Below are positions 1 through 7,091 of a DNA stretch of 64,000 bases, piece by piece. A model generated the notes under the pieces. That model was given only the letters and a program-made list of their open reading frames with translations, made no database searches and had not been told where the DNA came from. Source of the DNA: Vibrio sp. SCSIO 43137 (GTDB lineage Bacteria; Pseudomonadota; Gammaproteobacteria; Enterobacterales; Vibrionaceae); contig NZ_CP116383.1 in assembly GCF_028201475.1 (NCBI RefSeq), positions 1,302,001 to 1,366,000 of the forward strand, read 5' to 3'. The position numbers and the translations under genes are program-made. Position 1 is the first letter of the stretch. Each line of letters starts with the position of its first letter.

Positions 1-708
1 ATTAATCAGTGCTTCACCGGACTCAATGCTTCCGTCGATAGGAATAGCATCCCCCGGCATCAACTCAATCAGATCACCTTCTTTCAGGTTGGAAGAGTGT
101 ATCTGACTCTTCTGACCTTGATCATCGATATGCCAGACCATGGTCTCGTTGGGCGTCATCAGTTCGGCCAGTAACCTGTCACTGCTGCGGTTAGTCTGCT
201 CTTCCATATACTCGCCAAGGCTGATCAGGCTTTGGGTCATCATGGCGGTTTTGTAGTCGCCGCGCCAATAGGATAAACCTAGGGCAAAAGCGTCTAGTAC
301 TTCGATGGAGAGTTTTTTATCTGCAATCTCTTTAACGCCTTCGAGTACAGTCGGTGCGATAAGGGTTGCAGTACTGACTGCACCAAGGTAGCGAGGCAGC
401 ATAAAGGTAGATAGAGCTCCAATGATGTTCATCGCCACATCACCACGGGTATAGTGATAATGGACCTCGCTGAGTTCGCCTTCACGGTAATCAAAAGCTG
501 AGACTCTGGCCTCAAGTGTGGCTGAATCAAGTAACTGCTCATCATACTCAATAGCGATAGAGCGGGCATATTCATTTACCCGGACATCTTTAACACCCTG
601 AATGGCAATCAGGCTCTGCTTTACCCAGTCACCTATACCGGGAAACTGAGCAAGTTCCTTGATTTTAAAACGAATGCGGCCGGGAAAGTGGCTTTTTACA
701 CTAACCAA
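1..708 (-). CDS. HMA-like/P-type ATPase, N-terminal part (FezB-like candidate), cut by window edge
   Basis: I translated this from a TTG at 708, the only usable start after in-frame stops. It has a good AAGGTGAG ribosome site and lies 2 bases after the upstream stop. The 236 visible codons begin with an HMA-like domain (about residues 1-75) carrying HFPGRIRFK in place of the metal-binding CXXC. Hydrophobic helices follow (about 90-125 and 140-175). The actuator domain then opens with GDLIELMPGDAIPIDG, typical of P-type ATPases. The transmembrane metal-site motif, the DKTGT phosphorylation site and the rest lie outside the window, so the metal cannot be read. R-x-R HMA-like N-termini and this neighbourhood fit the P1B-6 ATPase (FezB) that loads iron into ferrosomes. 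P-type ATPase identity is firm; the ferrosome role is inferred. Confidence 0.8.
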   Translation of the reverse strand, partial: MVSVKSHFPGRIRFKIKELAQFPGIGDWVKQSLIAIQGVKDVRVNEYARSIAIEYDEQLLDSATLEARVSAFDYREGELSEVHYHYTRGDVAMNIIGALSTFMLPRYLGAVSTATLIAPTVLEGVKEIADKKLSIEVLDAFALGLSYWRGDYKTAMMTQSLISLGEYMEEQTNRSSDRLLAELMTPNETMVWHIDDQGQKSQIHSSNLKEGDLIELMPGDAIPIDGSIESGEALIN

Positions 709-710
709 AC

Positions 711-1013
711 TTACTCACCTTTATGAAGGTTTCGGTAGTATTCTAGCTCAGCCTGTGTGTCTTCCAGACGCTCTTTCAGTTCTTCTACTTCACCACGCAC
801 GGCTGACCAGGCTTTTTCTCCGGTTGCCGATACGCTCTTCTGAAACTTTTTGTTGCTTAGCAGGTAAGCAACAGCAGCACCAGCGGCAATGCCCATTACA
901 AAATGAGTGGTAGAGTTTTGCTGTTTATACTCTTTGTTTTCATCTTTCTGCTGAGCCTGAGAGGCGGCCTGATTCAGATACGGGTTATACATATAGGGAT
1001 TGTAGTTATTCAT
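711..1013 (-). CDS. Small YtxH-like membrane protein with glycine-zipper helix and coiled coil
   Basis: This is a 100-residue protein. I chose the ATG at 1013, whose ATGAATAA overlaps the upstream stop by 8 bases; an earlier start at 1070 would lie deep inside the upstream gene. Residues 1-25 are Asn/Tyr/Gln-rich (YNPYMYNPYLN). Residues about 38-55 form one Gly/Ala-rich helix, GIAAGAAVAYLLSN. The C-terminus (about 65-100) is charged and heptad-like, probably a coiled coil. The helix and its LLSN edge resemble a segment of the 250-residue protein two genes upstream. Tight coupling to the P-type ATPase suggests a membrane scaffold role in the same compartment. No enzymatic motif is visible. Confidence 0.65.
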   Translation of the reverse strand: MNNYNPYMYNPYLNQAASQAQQKDENKEYKQQNSTTHFVMGIAAGAAVAYLLSNKKFQKSVSATGEKAWSAVRGEVEELKERLEDTQAELEYYRNLHKGE

Positions 1014-1311
1014 CTGCTTTGTTCTCATTTGCCTGATCCAGCATATAAACGCCGGCTGCACCAGCTGCAAGAATAGTAAATAGTGAAAGCACGGGCTGAC
1101 CCGCCATCTTTCCCGCTACATAGGTAGTTGCGCCGCTGATGGCTCCGGCTTTCACAGTATCTTTCGCCACATTAGTAACAAACTGATCGGCACTGAGTTC
1201 ACCAGACTGACGCTCTTTCCACTGTGAAGCCACTGATGCAGCTCCTCCGAGCATGGCACCAACCAGCATGGCTCTGCTGGCAGGGCTTAACTCATTTTGT
1301 ATATTGCTCAT
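1006..1311 (-). CDS. Small Gly/Ala-rich membrane protein of the ATPase operon
   Basis: The 101-residue product has two hydrophobic Gly/Ala-rich stretches. One is near residues 14-30 (AMLVGAMLGGAASVA) and one near 74-92 (LFTILAAGAAGVYML). A short polar segment with an SADQF motif lies between them. It looks like a two-helix hairpin membrane protein with tight GxxxG-type packing. Its ATG overlaps the previous stop by 4 bases and its own stop is overlapped by the next start, so all three are translationally coupled. I do not recognise a named family. Short glycine-rich helices are reminiscent of magnetosome and ferrosome membrane proteins, which is only an analogy. Confidence 0.6.
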   Translation of the reverse strand: MSNIQNELSPASRAMLVGAMLGGAASVASQWKERQSGELSADQFVTNVAKDTVKAGAISGATTYVAGKMAGQPVLSLFTILAAGAAGVYMLDQANENKADE

Positions 1312-2060
1312 ATATTAGAGCCTTGCTCGGACTCAGGATCCGCTTCAGGCAGTTCAGCTTCTTGCTGAGGAGCTTGTTTGTGGCGCTCTACGGAATCTTT
1401 AAAGCCTTCTCTTCCTGCCTGATAGGTATCACGAAAGATTTCGCTGCCTGCAGAGACATTTTCTTTTACTGAAGATGCCGTGTTCATTGCGCTCTCTTTT
1501 ACACTAGAGCCACCACTTTTCAGCATATCGCCGGCACCACCGACTAAACCCATCAGCTTGCCGCGTACATTCTCGTTGCTTAATAGTAATGCGGCTGCTG
1601 CGCCAACCACTGCGCCTTTCCAGAATTCTTTATCACTCATGCCTAAGCTCCCAAGTATCTCTTTAAACATTCCCGCTTCTTCTTCTCCCATTGCACCGTC
1701 AAGCATTGCTTGTGCTTGTGCATAGAGAGGATCGGTCGCGAACGGATTTTGCGGATCACCCGCGTTAGCTCCCGCCTGAGCATCATTGCCCGGCTGGGGA
1801 GCATTAACATTTGCCCCAGCTTGTGCCGCCATCATTGCCTGATGGTATTGTGCTGCCTGATATTGCATCGCCTGAGCGTGCTGCATGGCCATTGCATGCA
1901 TATAGGCGTGATGCTGAGCCATTTCCGGGCTCATGTTTTGTTGCATATGCCCGTGAGGCATCATTGGCGGATAAGGCGGAAAGCCATATCCGTAGGGAGG
2001 GGGCATTTGCCCTGCCCATTCAGGAGGAATTCCTTGAGGTTGCTTTTCTTCGTCACTCAT
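1308..2060 (-). CDS. Met/His/Gln/Pro-rich protein with glycine-zipper helix (ferrosome-type candidate)
   Basis: The product is 250 residues. Residues about 10-90 are low-complexity and rich in Met, His, Gln, Ala, Pro and Tyr (for example PPPYGYGFPPYPPMMPHGHM), which could bind metal or phase-separate. A linker rich in Asn, Ala and Gly follows. Residues about 140-165 carry the hydrophobic segment GAVVGAAAALLLSNENVRG, paralogous in look to the helix of the 711-1013 gene. The tail is amphipathic and polar with Ser/Lys repeats and ends acidic. The start overlaps the preceding stop as TAATG. No catalytic motif is seen. A role as scaffold or metal-binding matrix of a membrane-bounded iron compartment is inferred from context. 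Confidence 0.65.
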   Translation of the reverse strand: MSDEEKQPQGIPPEWAGQMPPPYGYGFPPYPPMMPHGHMQQNMSPEMAQHHAYMHAMAMQHAQAMQYQAAQYHQAMMAAQAGANVNAPQPGNDAQAGANAGDPQNPFATDPLYAQAQAMLDGAMGEEEAGMFKEILGSLGMSDKEFWKGAVVGAAAALLLSNENVRGKLMGLVGGAGDMLKSGGSSVKESAMNTASSVKENVSAGSEIFRDTYQAGREGFKDSVERHKQAPQQEAELPEADPESEQGSNI

Positions 2061-2389
2061 TATTCAGCTCCGTTTAAGTTGAGACAGTCAGCAAGTTTGT
2101 AACAGGCCTGTTCTGCAACAGAGTCTTCCTGTGAGAATAACTCTTCAATCAAAGCCGGACTAACCGTGCCGGGGTCATACTCAATAAGTACGCTTCCGGT
2201 GCTGCTGTTCAGTTTATAGTTCCTAAATGCCGGAATATCATCTAAGGCCCGCGCAATATCGTCAGAGTTAAATCGCGCCAGATGAGCGATGATCCCCAAC
2301 TTATATTTCAGCCGGATTCTTCCGGGTATATGATGGGCTATTCGAACCCAAGATCTTAATTTTAAAACTGTTTTTACGTCATCTTTCAT
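2060..2389 (-). CDS. HMA-like domain protein with R-x-R motif (FezC-like candidate)
   Basis: This 109-residue soluble protein is the first gene of the leftward operon. Residues about 12-80 look like a ferredoxin-like HMA fold: HHIPGRIRLKY near residue 18, and a second strand SSTGSVLIEYDPG near residue 62. The Cys pair of copper chaperones is absent and is replaced by Arg-x-Arg, exactly as in the N-terminus of the ATPase encoded downstream. R-x-R HMA-like proteins accompany P1B-6 ATPases in fez operons as I recall them. It could deliver or sense cargo for the pump. Family level is likely; the specific FezC equivalence is inference. Confidence 0.7.
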   Translation of the reverse strand: MKDDVKTVLKLRSWVRIAHHIPGRIRLKYKLGIIAHLARFNSDDIARALDDIPAFRNYKLNSSTGSVLIEYDPGTVSPALIEELFSQEDSVAEQACYKLADCLNLNGAE

Positions 2390-2412
2390 AGCGTTTAAGT
2401 ATAGATTTATTG

Positions 2413-2562
2413 AAATGAAGAAACTGGATTAACAACGACTTTATTGATCTAAATCGTTTTTTAAGAAATTAGATTTCGTTCTTGTAACCAACATCATTTT
2501 TTTTATATTTTTTGATTCAATATCTGTTATGGAAATGATATTGTAAATGATATTTATTCGCA
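2413..2562. promoter_or_regulatory. Divergent AT-rich promoter region with Fur-box-like site
   Basis: The gap between the leftward operon and the rightward HMA-like gene is strongly AT-rich. At 2548-2562 it contains TGATATTTATTCGCA, which matches the 7-1-7 Fur consensus TGATAATnATTATCA at 11 of 14 defined positions. Overlapping AATGAT-type hexamers start at 2534. The site lies about 23 bases before the rightward ATG, where a repressor would block transcription. Iron regulation of both directions is inferred. Confidence 0.55.
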
Positions 2563-2584
2563 TAAACGTGAGTTGACTGATCCT

Positions 2585-2941
2585 ATGATGACGTATATCC
2601 ACAAAACGGACTGCCGGTTACGTATCCGTTCTGATTTTATTCTTAACCATCCCGGTGAAGTGAAAGACTTGATTAAAGATCTTAATGAAATTGATGCGAT
2701 TCAGGCGGTTAAACACAAGAGATATGCTGGTTCTGTAGCGATTAAGTTTGATAACTCTGAGCTGGATTGCGAGTCACTGCTGGAGATACTAGACAGCCAT
2801 GGCTGGACAAAAGCAGAAGAGAAAAACTTCTTTATTGAGAATGCTGCCATCAGCGGCACTAAGTCTCTGGTAAAAGGTGCTGCAACTATCGCTCTTTCCC
2901 GTTTTATTGCCCCTTCCGTCAGCCGTTTGCTATTTAATTAA
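2585..2941 (+). CDS. Second R-x-R HMA-like protein, divergent from the ATPase operon
   Basis: The product is 118 residues from ATG 2585; a TTG at 2573 and an adjacent ATG at 2588 are alternatives and no strong ribosome site decides. Residues about 4-70 repeat the HMA-like pattern: HKTDCRLRIRSDF supplies the R-x-R turn and AGSVAIKFD supplies the later strand. A C-terminal extension (about 85-118) is mildly hydrophobic and helical (GTKSLVKGAATIALSRF), possibly a membrane anchor. It is a paralogue in architecture of the 2060-2389 product. It shares the Fur-like promoter region with that operon, which argues for one function. Start choice is uncertain; family call moderate. Confidence 0.65.
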   Translation: MMTYIHKTDCRLRIRSDFILNHPGEVKDLIKDLNEIDAIQAVKHKRYAGSVAIKFDNSELDCESLLEILDSHGWTKAEEKNFFIENAAISGTKSLVKGAATIALSRFIAPSVSRLLFN

Positions 2942-2972
2942 CGGGTTATACTACTTTCTGGCACTCTAAAGC

Positions 2973-3383
2973 CTAAGCAAATTTCTTCATTGCACATTTA
3001 CAGTTGCTTCCGGACAGAGCGGGGCATTTCTTACAAGGTGGCGATTTTAGCGGCACCCTTGCCAATGCAATTTGGCTTACTTTTCCCTCAGGCTGGCTAT
3101 TCGATACAGAACGGATAACGGGTTTGCTGGTTATTGCAGAAAAGCCATTGTTACTAATGGCGTGATGGTTAGAACCAAACCAGGAAAGAATAGGGTTAAG
3201 GGGCGCAGCAAGCTCAGAGACAATATCCAGAGTTACCTGTCCTGATAACTTTTTTAAATCAGCTTGAATATTAACCGCTGAAGCGCTATCACTCTTCTTC
3301 AGTTGCTGAAGTTGAATGACAGAAGGTTTACTGATCTTTTTAGTGGTTTTCTTTAGCTTTTTTAACGCCTTAATAGCACTCAC
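2973..3383 (-). CDS. Unknown basic protein with Cys-rich C-terminal tail
   Basis: The 136-residue protein is basic at its N-terminus (many Lys in residues 5-20). It has a hydrophobic stretch near residues 55-70 and ends with four cysteines as CKKCPALSGSNCKC. That tail could bind zinc, iron or an iron-sulfur cluster. It converges on the HMA-like gene 2585-2941 and is transcribed from its own promoter. A very good Fur-like box lies 30 bases before its start. I do not recognise the family. Its position and probable iron control make it a candidate accessory of the neighbouring metal compartment operon. Confidence 0.55.
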   Translation of the reverse strand: MSAIKALKKLKKTTKKISKPSVIQLQQLKKSDSASAVNIQADLKKLSGQVTLDIVSELAAPLNPILSWFGSNHHAISNNGFSAITSKPVIRSVSNSQPEGKVSQIALARVPLKSPPCKKCPALSGSNCKCAMKKFA

Positions 3384-3412
3384 GTTGCACCCTGTTACGA
3401 ATCAAAGTTAAT

Positions 3413-3431
3413 GATAGTGATTCTTATTCGC
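3413..3431. promoter_or_regulatory. Fur-box-like site before the Cys-tailed gene
   Basis: GATAGTGATTCTTATTCGC matches the 19-base Fur consensus GATAATGATAATCATTATC at 13 positions by direct comparison. It starts 30 bases before the ATG at 3383, in the promoter zone of the leftward gene. Together with the site at 2548 it suggests an iron-responsive locus. Confidence 0.6.
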
Positions 3432-3487
3432 AAATTATACCCGTGATAGCCGGCTTGTCCATAACAAGCTTCTGTTTATGATGAATA

Positions 3488-3517
3488 TAAAAAGGGGTAA
3501 CCAAACGGTTACCCCTT
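3488..3517 (-). terminator. Rho-independent terminator of the leftward sugar operon
   Basis: The stem AAGGGGTAACC / GGTTACCCCTT (3492-3517) has a 4-base loop. On the minus strand it is followed by a run of T, the complement of the A run at 3488-3493. It lies just after the TrmB-family gene stop at 3540 and closes the operon that begins at 10445. Confidence 0.85.
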
Positions 3518-3539
3518 ATAGGAAGGTATTGTTAAACCG

Positions 3540-4364
3540 CTATTCCTGCTTTTTCCGGTTATCATCCATTACCATGGCATTACTCTGCTCATGGATGGTG
3601 TTTACCCGGATACGTTTTTCCGGCTCGAGTTTCTCGTACTCAGCCAGATAGATATCACTGTGGATATGTTCTGCAACCATTTTTACGATTAGACGATTGT
3701 TGGAGTACAAGCCGATAGTCTCTTCCCGGTGAGAGAACATCAACGCCAGCTTCATATCCGCCACTAGCATAAAGCGATGAGACGGATACTCTGTCTCTTC
3801 GTTTTCAGAGCGGGAGTAGAGCTCCATCTTTTCATGGGGAACGGCCACCTTATTAAAGGAGAAGCCAATAACCCGCACGCCGCGTTCAATGGCGGCACAG
3901 ATCTCTTTTTCAAGTACCGAGAGGTGGAAGTCGGTATTAAGGTAAATTTCCAATACCGCCTGATTAATCATCTCTTTGGCTTTCTGAATCAGGTTGTCAA
4001 AGCCGGTAACGTTATAAACAAACTCTTTCTCCTCATGCAGCATCATTTTAGACAGCTCTTTCTTGAGAATATGGATGTTTTTAACGGTTTTCTTTTCTAT
4101 CTGGCTAAAGATTAGCTCCGGCGATTTGGCCTCATATTCTTTGGTGTCGCCATCGGACATAAAGATATAGCCGTTCTTATACAGATTATCGATAGACGAA
4201 TAAACGGAAGAGCGGGACAGGGCAATCTCTTTTGCGATTTTATAGCCAGTCGACTGGCCGTTTTTCAAAAGGTTGATATACACAAGGGCATCTGTTTTGG
4301 TAAATCCAAAATCCATTAACTTGGTAACAAGTTCAGACACGGGGATTCCTCTGATACTATTCAT
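3540..4364 (-). CDS. TrmB-family sugar-sensing transcriptional regulator
   Basis: The product is 274 residues. Residues about 8-85 match the TrmB winged helix: GFTKTDALVYINLLKNGQ, then YKIAKEIALSRSSVYSSIDN for helix-turn-helix, then the wing and a YEAKSPELIF segment. A coiled helix linker (about 90-115) leads to a TrmB-C-like effector domain (about 115-245). It is last in the binding-protein/permease/cyclomaltodextrinase operon, 41 bases after the ROK gene. TrmB proteins are best known from archaea, where they control maltose and trehalose uptake genes and bind sugars. Here it probably controls the two divergent arms starting at 10445 and 10879. Family confident; effector unknown. Confidence 0.85.
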   Translation of the reverse strand: MNSIRGIPVSELVTKLMDFGFTKTDALVYINLLKNGQSTGYKIAKEIALSRSSVYSSIDNLYKNGYIFMSDGDTKEYEAKSPELIFSQIEKKTVKNIHILKKELSKMMLHEEKEFVYNVTGFDNLIQKAKEMINQAVLEIYLNTDFHLSVLEKEICAAIERGVRVIGFSFNKVAVPHEKMELYSRSENEETEYPSHRFMLVADMKLALMFSHREETIGLYSNNRLIVKMVAEHIHSDIYLAEYEKLEPEKRIRVNTIHEQSNAMVMDDNRKKQE

Positions 4365-4405
4365 TCTTAAACTCTTACTAGATTACCACTCCTTTCAGAG
4401 TGTGC

Positions 4406-5281
4406 CTAAATTATTGTTTTCTTTTTTAACAGTGATGCTCCGCGGGCATAAATAAACGCATCTTGTTCCGGAGTAATAATGTCCGGAATAAGATCACTAC
4501 GGCAATATCTGACCAGTGCCAATTTGAGATCTCCGGCAAGAGAATGGTAGGCGGAGACCGCTCCGAAAAGCAGCAGATAACCGGGGGAATAGCGGCTAAT
4601 TAATTTGCTAAGGGAACGGGCGAGTTGATCAAGAAATATCCGGTAGATGCGGGTGGACTGAATATCACAGTTGTCTACCTGAGCGTAGATATTTTCTAAG
4701 GTCATATCTTTAAGTACTAGCTGGTGGTATTGGCGTTCAAGGCCCTCAACAGTAATAAACTGTTCAAGACAGGTTTCTTGTCCGCAGTGACAGACGGGTG
4801 TCAGCCCGTCTGTGACGCTGTCAAACTCAGGAAGCAGAGAATGAGCCCACAAGGAGTAAGATTTTGCCTGAATGGCGTGTAACTGCCGGTTCTCTACCAG
4901 CTCAATACCGCAGCCGTGATCAAGATAAGCGCCCAACAATTTCTGGTTCTTAAACTGTTTTTTGCTATGGGACTGAGCCAGCGTGGCAGACTGACTGTGT
5001 AACACCACAGTGCAGCGGATACTGGTTCTCTGATGAATATCTTTTTTTAGTTGATCAGCCAGTTGCTGATTTTCACTCACTAGTTCTTCTGCAAGGCTAA
5101 GACCCAGTGTACGGTGCTTGCCATACAGTTTTTGCATGTTAGAAATCAGCGTCTCAATCGTCTGTAGTAACATCAGATAGTTTTTTGGGATCCTTACTGA
5201 GCTACGATACAGTTCATTAGTCGGTGTTCTGGCAACATAGTAGTGCAGCCATTGCCGGTCGATTGAGATGCCGATGTTCAT
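4406..5281 (-). CDS. Degenerate ROK-family protein
   Basis: The product is 291 residues with a strong GGGGGAAAA ribosome site. The ROK zinc motif is intact near residue 165 as CHCGQETCLEQF, and a C-terminal LLLFGAVSAYHS stretch resembles the family's last glycine-rich segment. The N-terminal phosphate loop, normally DxGGTK, reads IGISIDRQW. The central catalytic GxDxG region also reads poorly (YLDHGCGIEL). There is no helix-turn-helix. It may be a sugar-binding regulator partner or an inactive kinase rather than a sugar kinase. It sits between the cyclomaltodextrinase and the TrmB regulator in one operon. Confidence 0.7.
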   Translation of the reverse strand: MNIGISIDRQWLHYYVARTPTNELYRSSVRIPKNYLMLLQTIETLISNMQKLYGKHRTLGLSLAEELVSENQQLADQLKKDIHQRTSIRCTVVLHSQSATLAQSHSKKQFKNQKLLGAYLDHGCGIELVENRQLHAIQAKSYSLWAHSLLPEFDSVTDGLTPVCHCGQETCLEQFITVEGLERQYHQLVLKDMTLENIYAQVDNCDIQSTRIYRIFLDQLARSLSKLISRYSPGYLLLFGAVSAYHSLAGDLKLALVRYCRSDLIPDIITPEQDAFIYARGASLLKKKTII

Positions 5282-5304
5282 TTTTCCCCCTAGGTCAATA
5301 GACT

Positions 5305-7074
5305 CTATACAATCTGATAACCGTATGCGGGTAGCTGATACTGCTCACCATTCAGATTGACCAACTGCCGCTGCTCAGAATTATTCAGAATAAAGATCAG
5401 ATCGCCGCGCCGGTAAGCAACGCAGTCCGGACAATCAACGTTCAACCACTCAATAAAGGGTTGATTCAGGCAGGTGTACTGTTTACGCATTTGAATTAAC
5501 GAGCGGATAAAGGCCATTAGCTCCAGATCCTGAGTGTCACTGTCCCAGTTCATGCACTTACGGTTATCTTCACTGCCCATACGCCGGCCGCCATCCATGC
5601 CAATTTCGCCGCCATAGTAAATGCATGGCGAACCCACCTGAGTAAACATAAACAGATACGCCAGACGTACCTTAGCTTTATTGCCGCCGCAAAGGGTGAG
5701 AATGCGGGTGGTGTCATGGCTGTCCAGCAGGTTAAACATGGCCTGATTAACGTTGCGTGGGTAAGCCATATAGGACTGACTGACAGCATGCATAAACTCT
5801 TCTTTGTCGCAGAGACCCAAAGCGAAATAGTCTGTCATGGCCTGCGTCAGGGGGTAGTTCATTAGCGAGTCATACTGTTCACCACGCAGCCACGGCATGC
5901 CTTCGTGCCAGATTTCGCCAAGAATATAGCAGTCAGGTTTTATCCCTTTCACCACCCGGCGGAAATCGCGCCAGAACTCGTGATCCACTTCATTGGCAAC
6001 ATCCAGCCGCCAGCCGTCAATATCAAACTCTTCCACCCAGTATCGGGCGACATCAAGCAGGTACTGGCGACACTGTTCGTTTTCTGTATTCAGCTTTGGC
6101 ATTTCACTGACATTGGCAAATGTCTCGAAGTTCAGGTTCCAGTGATCCCATTGATCTTTCGGCAGGTCAGGGTAGACAGGAAACTGCTTAATCCAGAACC
6201 AGTCTGCGTATTTGGACTCTTTCCCCTTTTCTACCACATCCAGCCAAAGGGGAGACTGATGGCCGATATGATTAAATACCGCATCCAGCATCACTTTCAT
6301 GCCGCGTCTATGGGCTTCTTTTACCAGAGCATGAAACGCCTCATCTCCGCCAAAGTGAGGATCAACATGGTAGTAATCTACCGTGTCATATTTATGGTTG
6401 GCGTTGGCAGTAAAAATCGGACAGAAATAGAGCCCGTTGATGCCTAGCTCCTGCAGGTAATCCAGTTTGTCTATCACTCCCCATAGATCCCCCCCCATAA
6501 AGTTATCGGACTTAGGTGCGCTGCCCCATGGCATAACGCCTTGCGGGGAAATCTCCGGCCTGCCGTTAGCAAAGCGTTCCGGGAATATCTGGTACCAGAT
6601 GGTCTGCTGTACCCAGTCAGGAGTAGTAAGTACATCTTTCGGGTTGATATAAGGGAAACAGAAAAAGTTGCTGATATTACTTAATTCAGCTTCTGCTATC
6701 TTGCTGTCCTGAAGGTCAACGCAACGACGCTCACCGAACAGTATTTTCTCTCCCTCTTTCCCATGCAGGATAAAGCCGTAGCGGGTGCGACGCTTAGGTG
6801 GCTTGAATTCTGCAAACCAGTGGTCATGGTGTTCTGTTACCCCTTCTAACTGCATATCGACTTCATTGCCACCTATCCAGCCGTGGGCATCGCTGCCGCC
6901 TAAGTTGCCGCCATCCAGACCGCCTTCTGCCCAGATATATGGGTCGCCAATCCAGAGGGTAACTTTATCTATCTCCCCTCTGGCGCTGCGAAAGCGGATA
7001 TGAAGAGTCTCTTTATCATAGGCGTAACTGTCTGCACTCTTTGCTGAGTGTGTAAGAGAGCTTTTTGTAATCAT
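5305..7074 (-). CDS. Cyclomaltodextrinase/neopullulanase-type GH13 hydrolase
   Basis: The product is 589 residues, the usual length for GH13_20 enzymes, with no signal peptide, so it should be cytoplasmic. Residues about 20-120 form a CBM34-like N-terminal domain. The barrel shows MLDAVFNHIGH (region I), DGWRLDVANE with the nucleophile Asp near 355, ILGEIWHE with the acid/base Glu near 388, and LLDSHDTTR. It should open cyclodextrins and cut linear maltodextrins or pullulan to maltose and glucose. It follows the MalG-like gene by 17 bases with a good AGGAAA site. A cyclodextrin diet is supported by the CGTase-like enzyme and OmpG-like porin at the same locus. Exact substrate preference is inferred. 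Confidence 0.9.
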   Translation of the reverse strand: MITKSSLTHSAKSADSYAYDKETLHIRFRSARGEIDKVTLWIGDPYIWAEGGLDGGNLGGSDAHGWIGGNEVDMQLEGVTEHHDHWFAEFKPPKRRTRYGFILHGKEGEKILFGERRCVDLQDSKIAEAELSNISNFFCFPYINPKDVLTTPDWVQQTIWYQIFPERFANGRPEISPQGVMPWGSAPKSDNFMGGDLWGVIDKLDYLQELGINGLYFCPIFTANANHKYDTVDYYHVDPHFGGDEAFHALVKEAHRRGMKVMLDAVFNHIGHQSPLWLDVVEKGKESKYADWFWIKQFPVYPDLPKDQWDHWNLNFETFANVSEMPKLNTENEQCRQYLLDVARYWVEEFDIDGWRLDVANEVDHEFWRDFRRVVKGIKPDCYILGEIWHEGMPWLRGEQYDSLMNYPLTQAMTDYFALGLCDKEEFMHAVSQSYMAYPRNVNQAMFNLLDSHDTTRILTLCGGNKAKVRLAYLFMFTQVGSPCIYYGGEIGMDGGRRMGSEDNRKCMNWDSDTQDLELMAFIRSLIQMRKQYTCLNQPFIEWLNVDCPDCVAYRRGDLIFILNNSEQRQLVNLNGEQYQLPAYGYQIV

Positions 7075-7091
7075 GTTTAATTTCCTGATTT

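Noticed and set aside
2060..2941. Copper chaperone (CopZ/HMA) identity of the HMA-like proteins
   Set aside because: The Cys-x-x-Cys metal motif is absent and is replaced by Arg-x-Arg in both, so classical copper handling is unlikely.
5905..6447. Plus-strand open reading frame opposite the cyclomaltodextrinase
   Set aside because: It lies wholly within a gene with intact catalytic motifs and is a codon-bias shadow.
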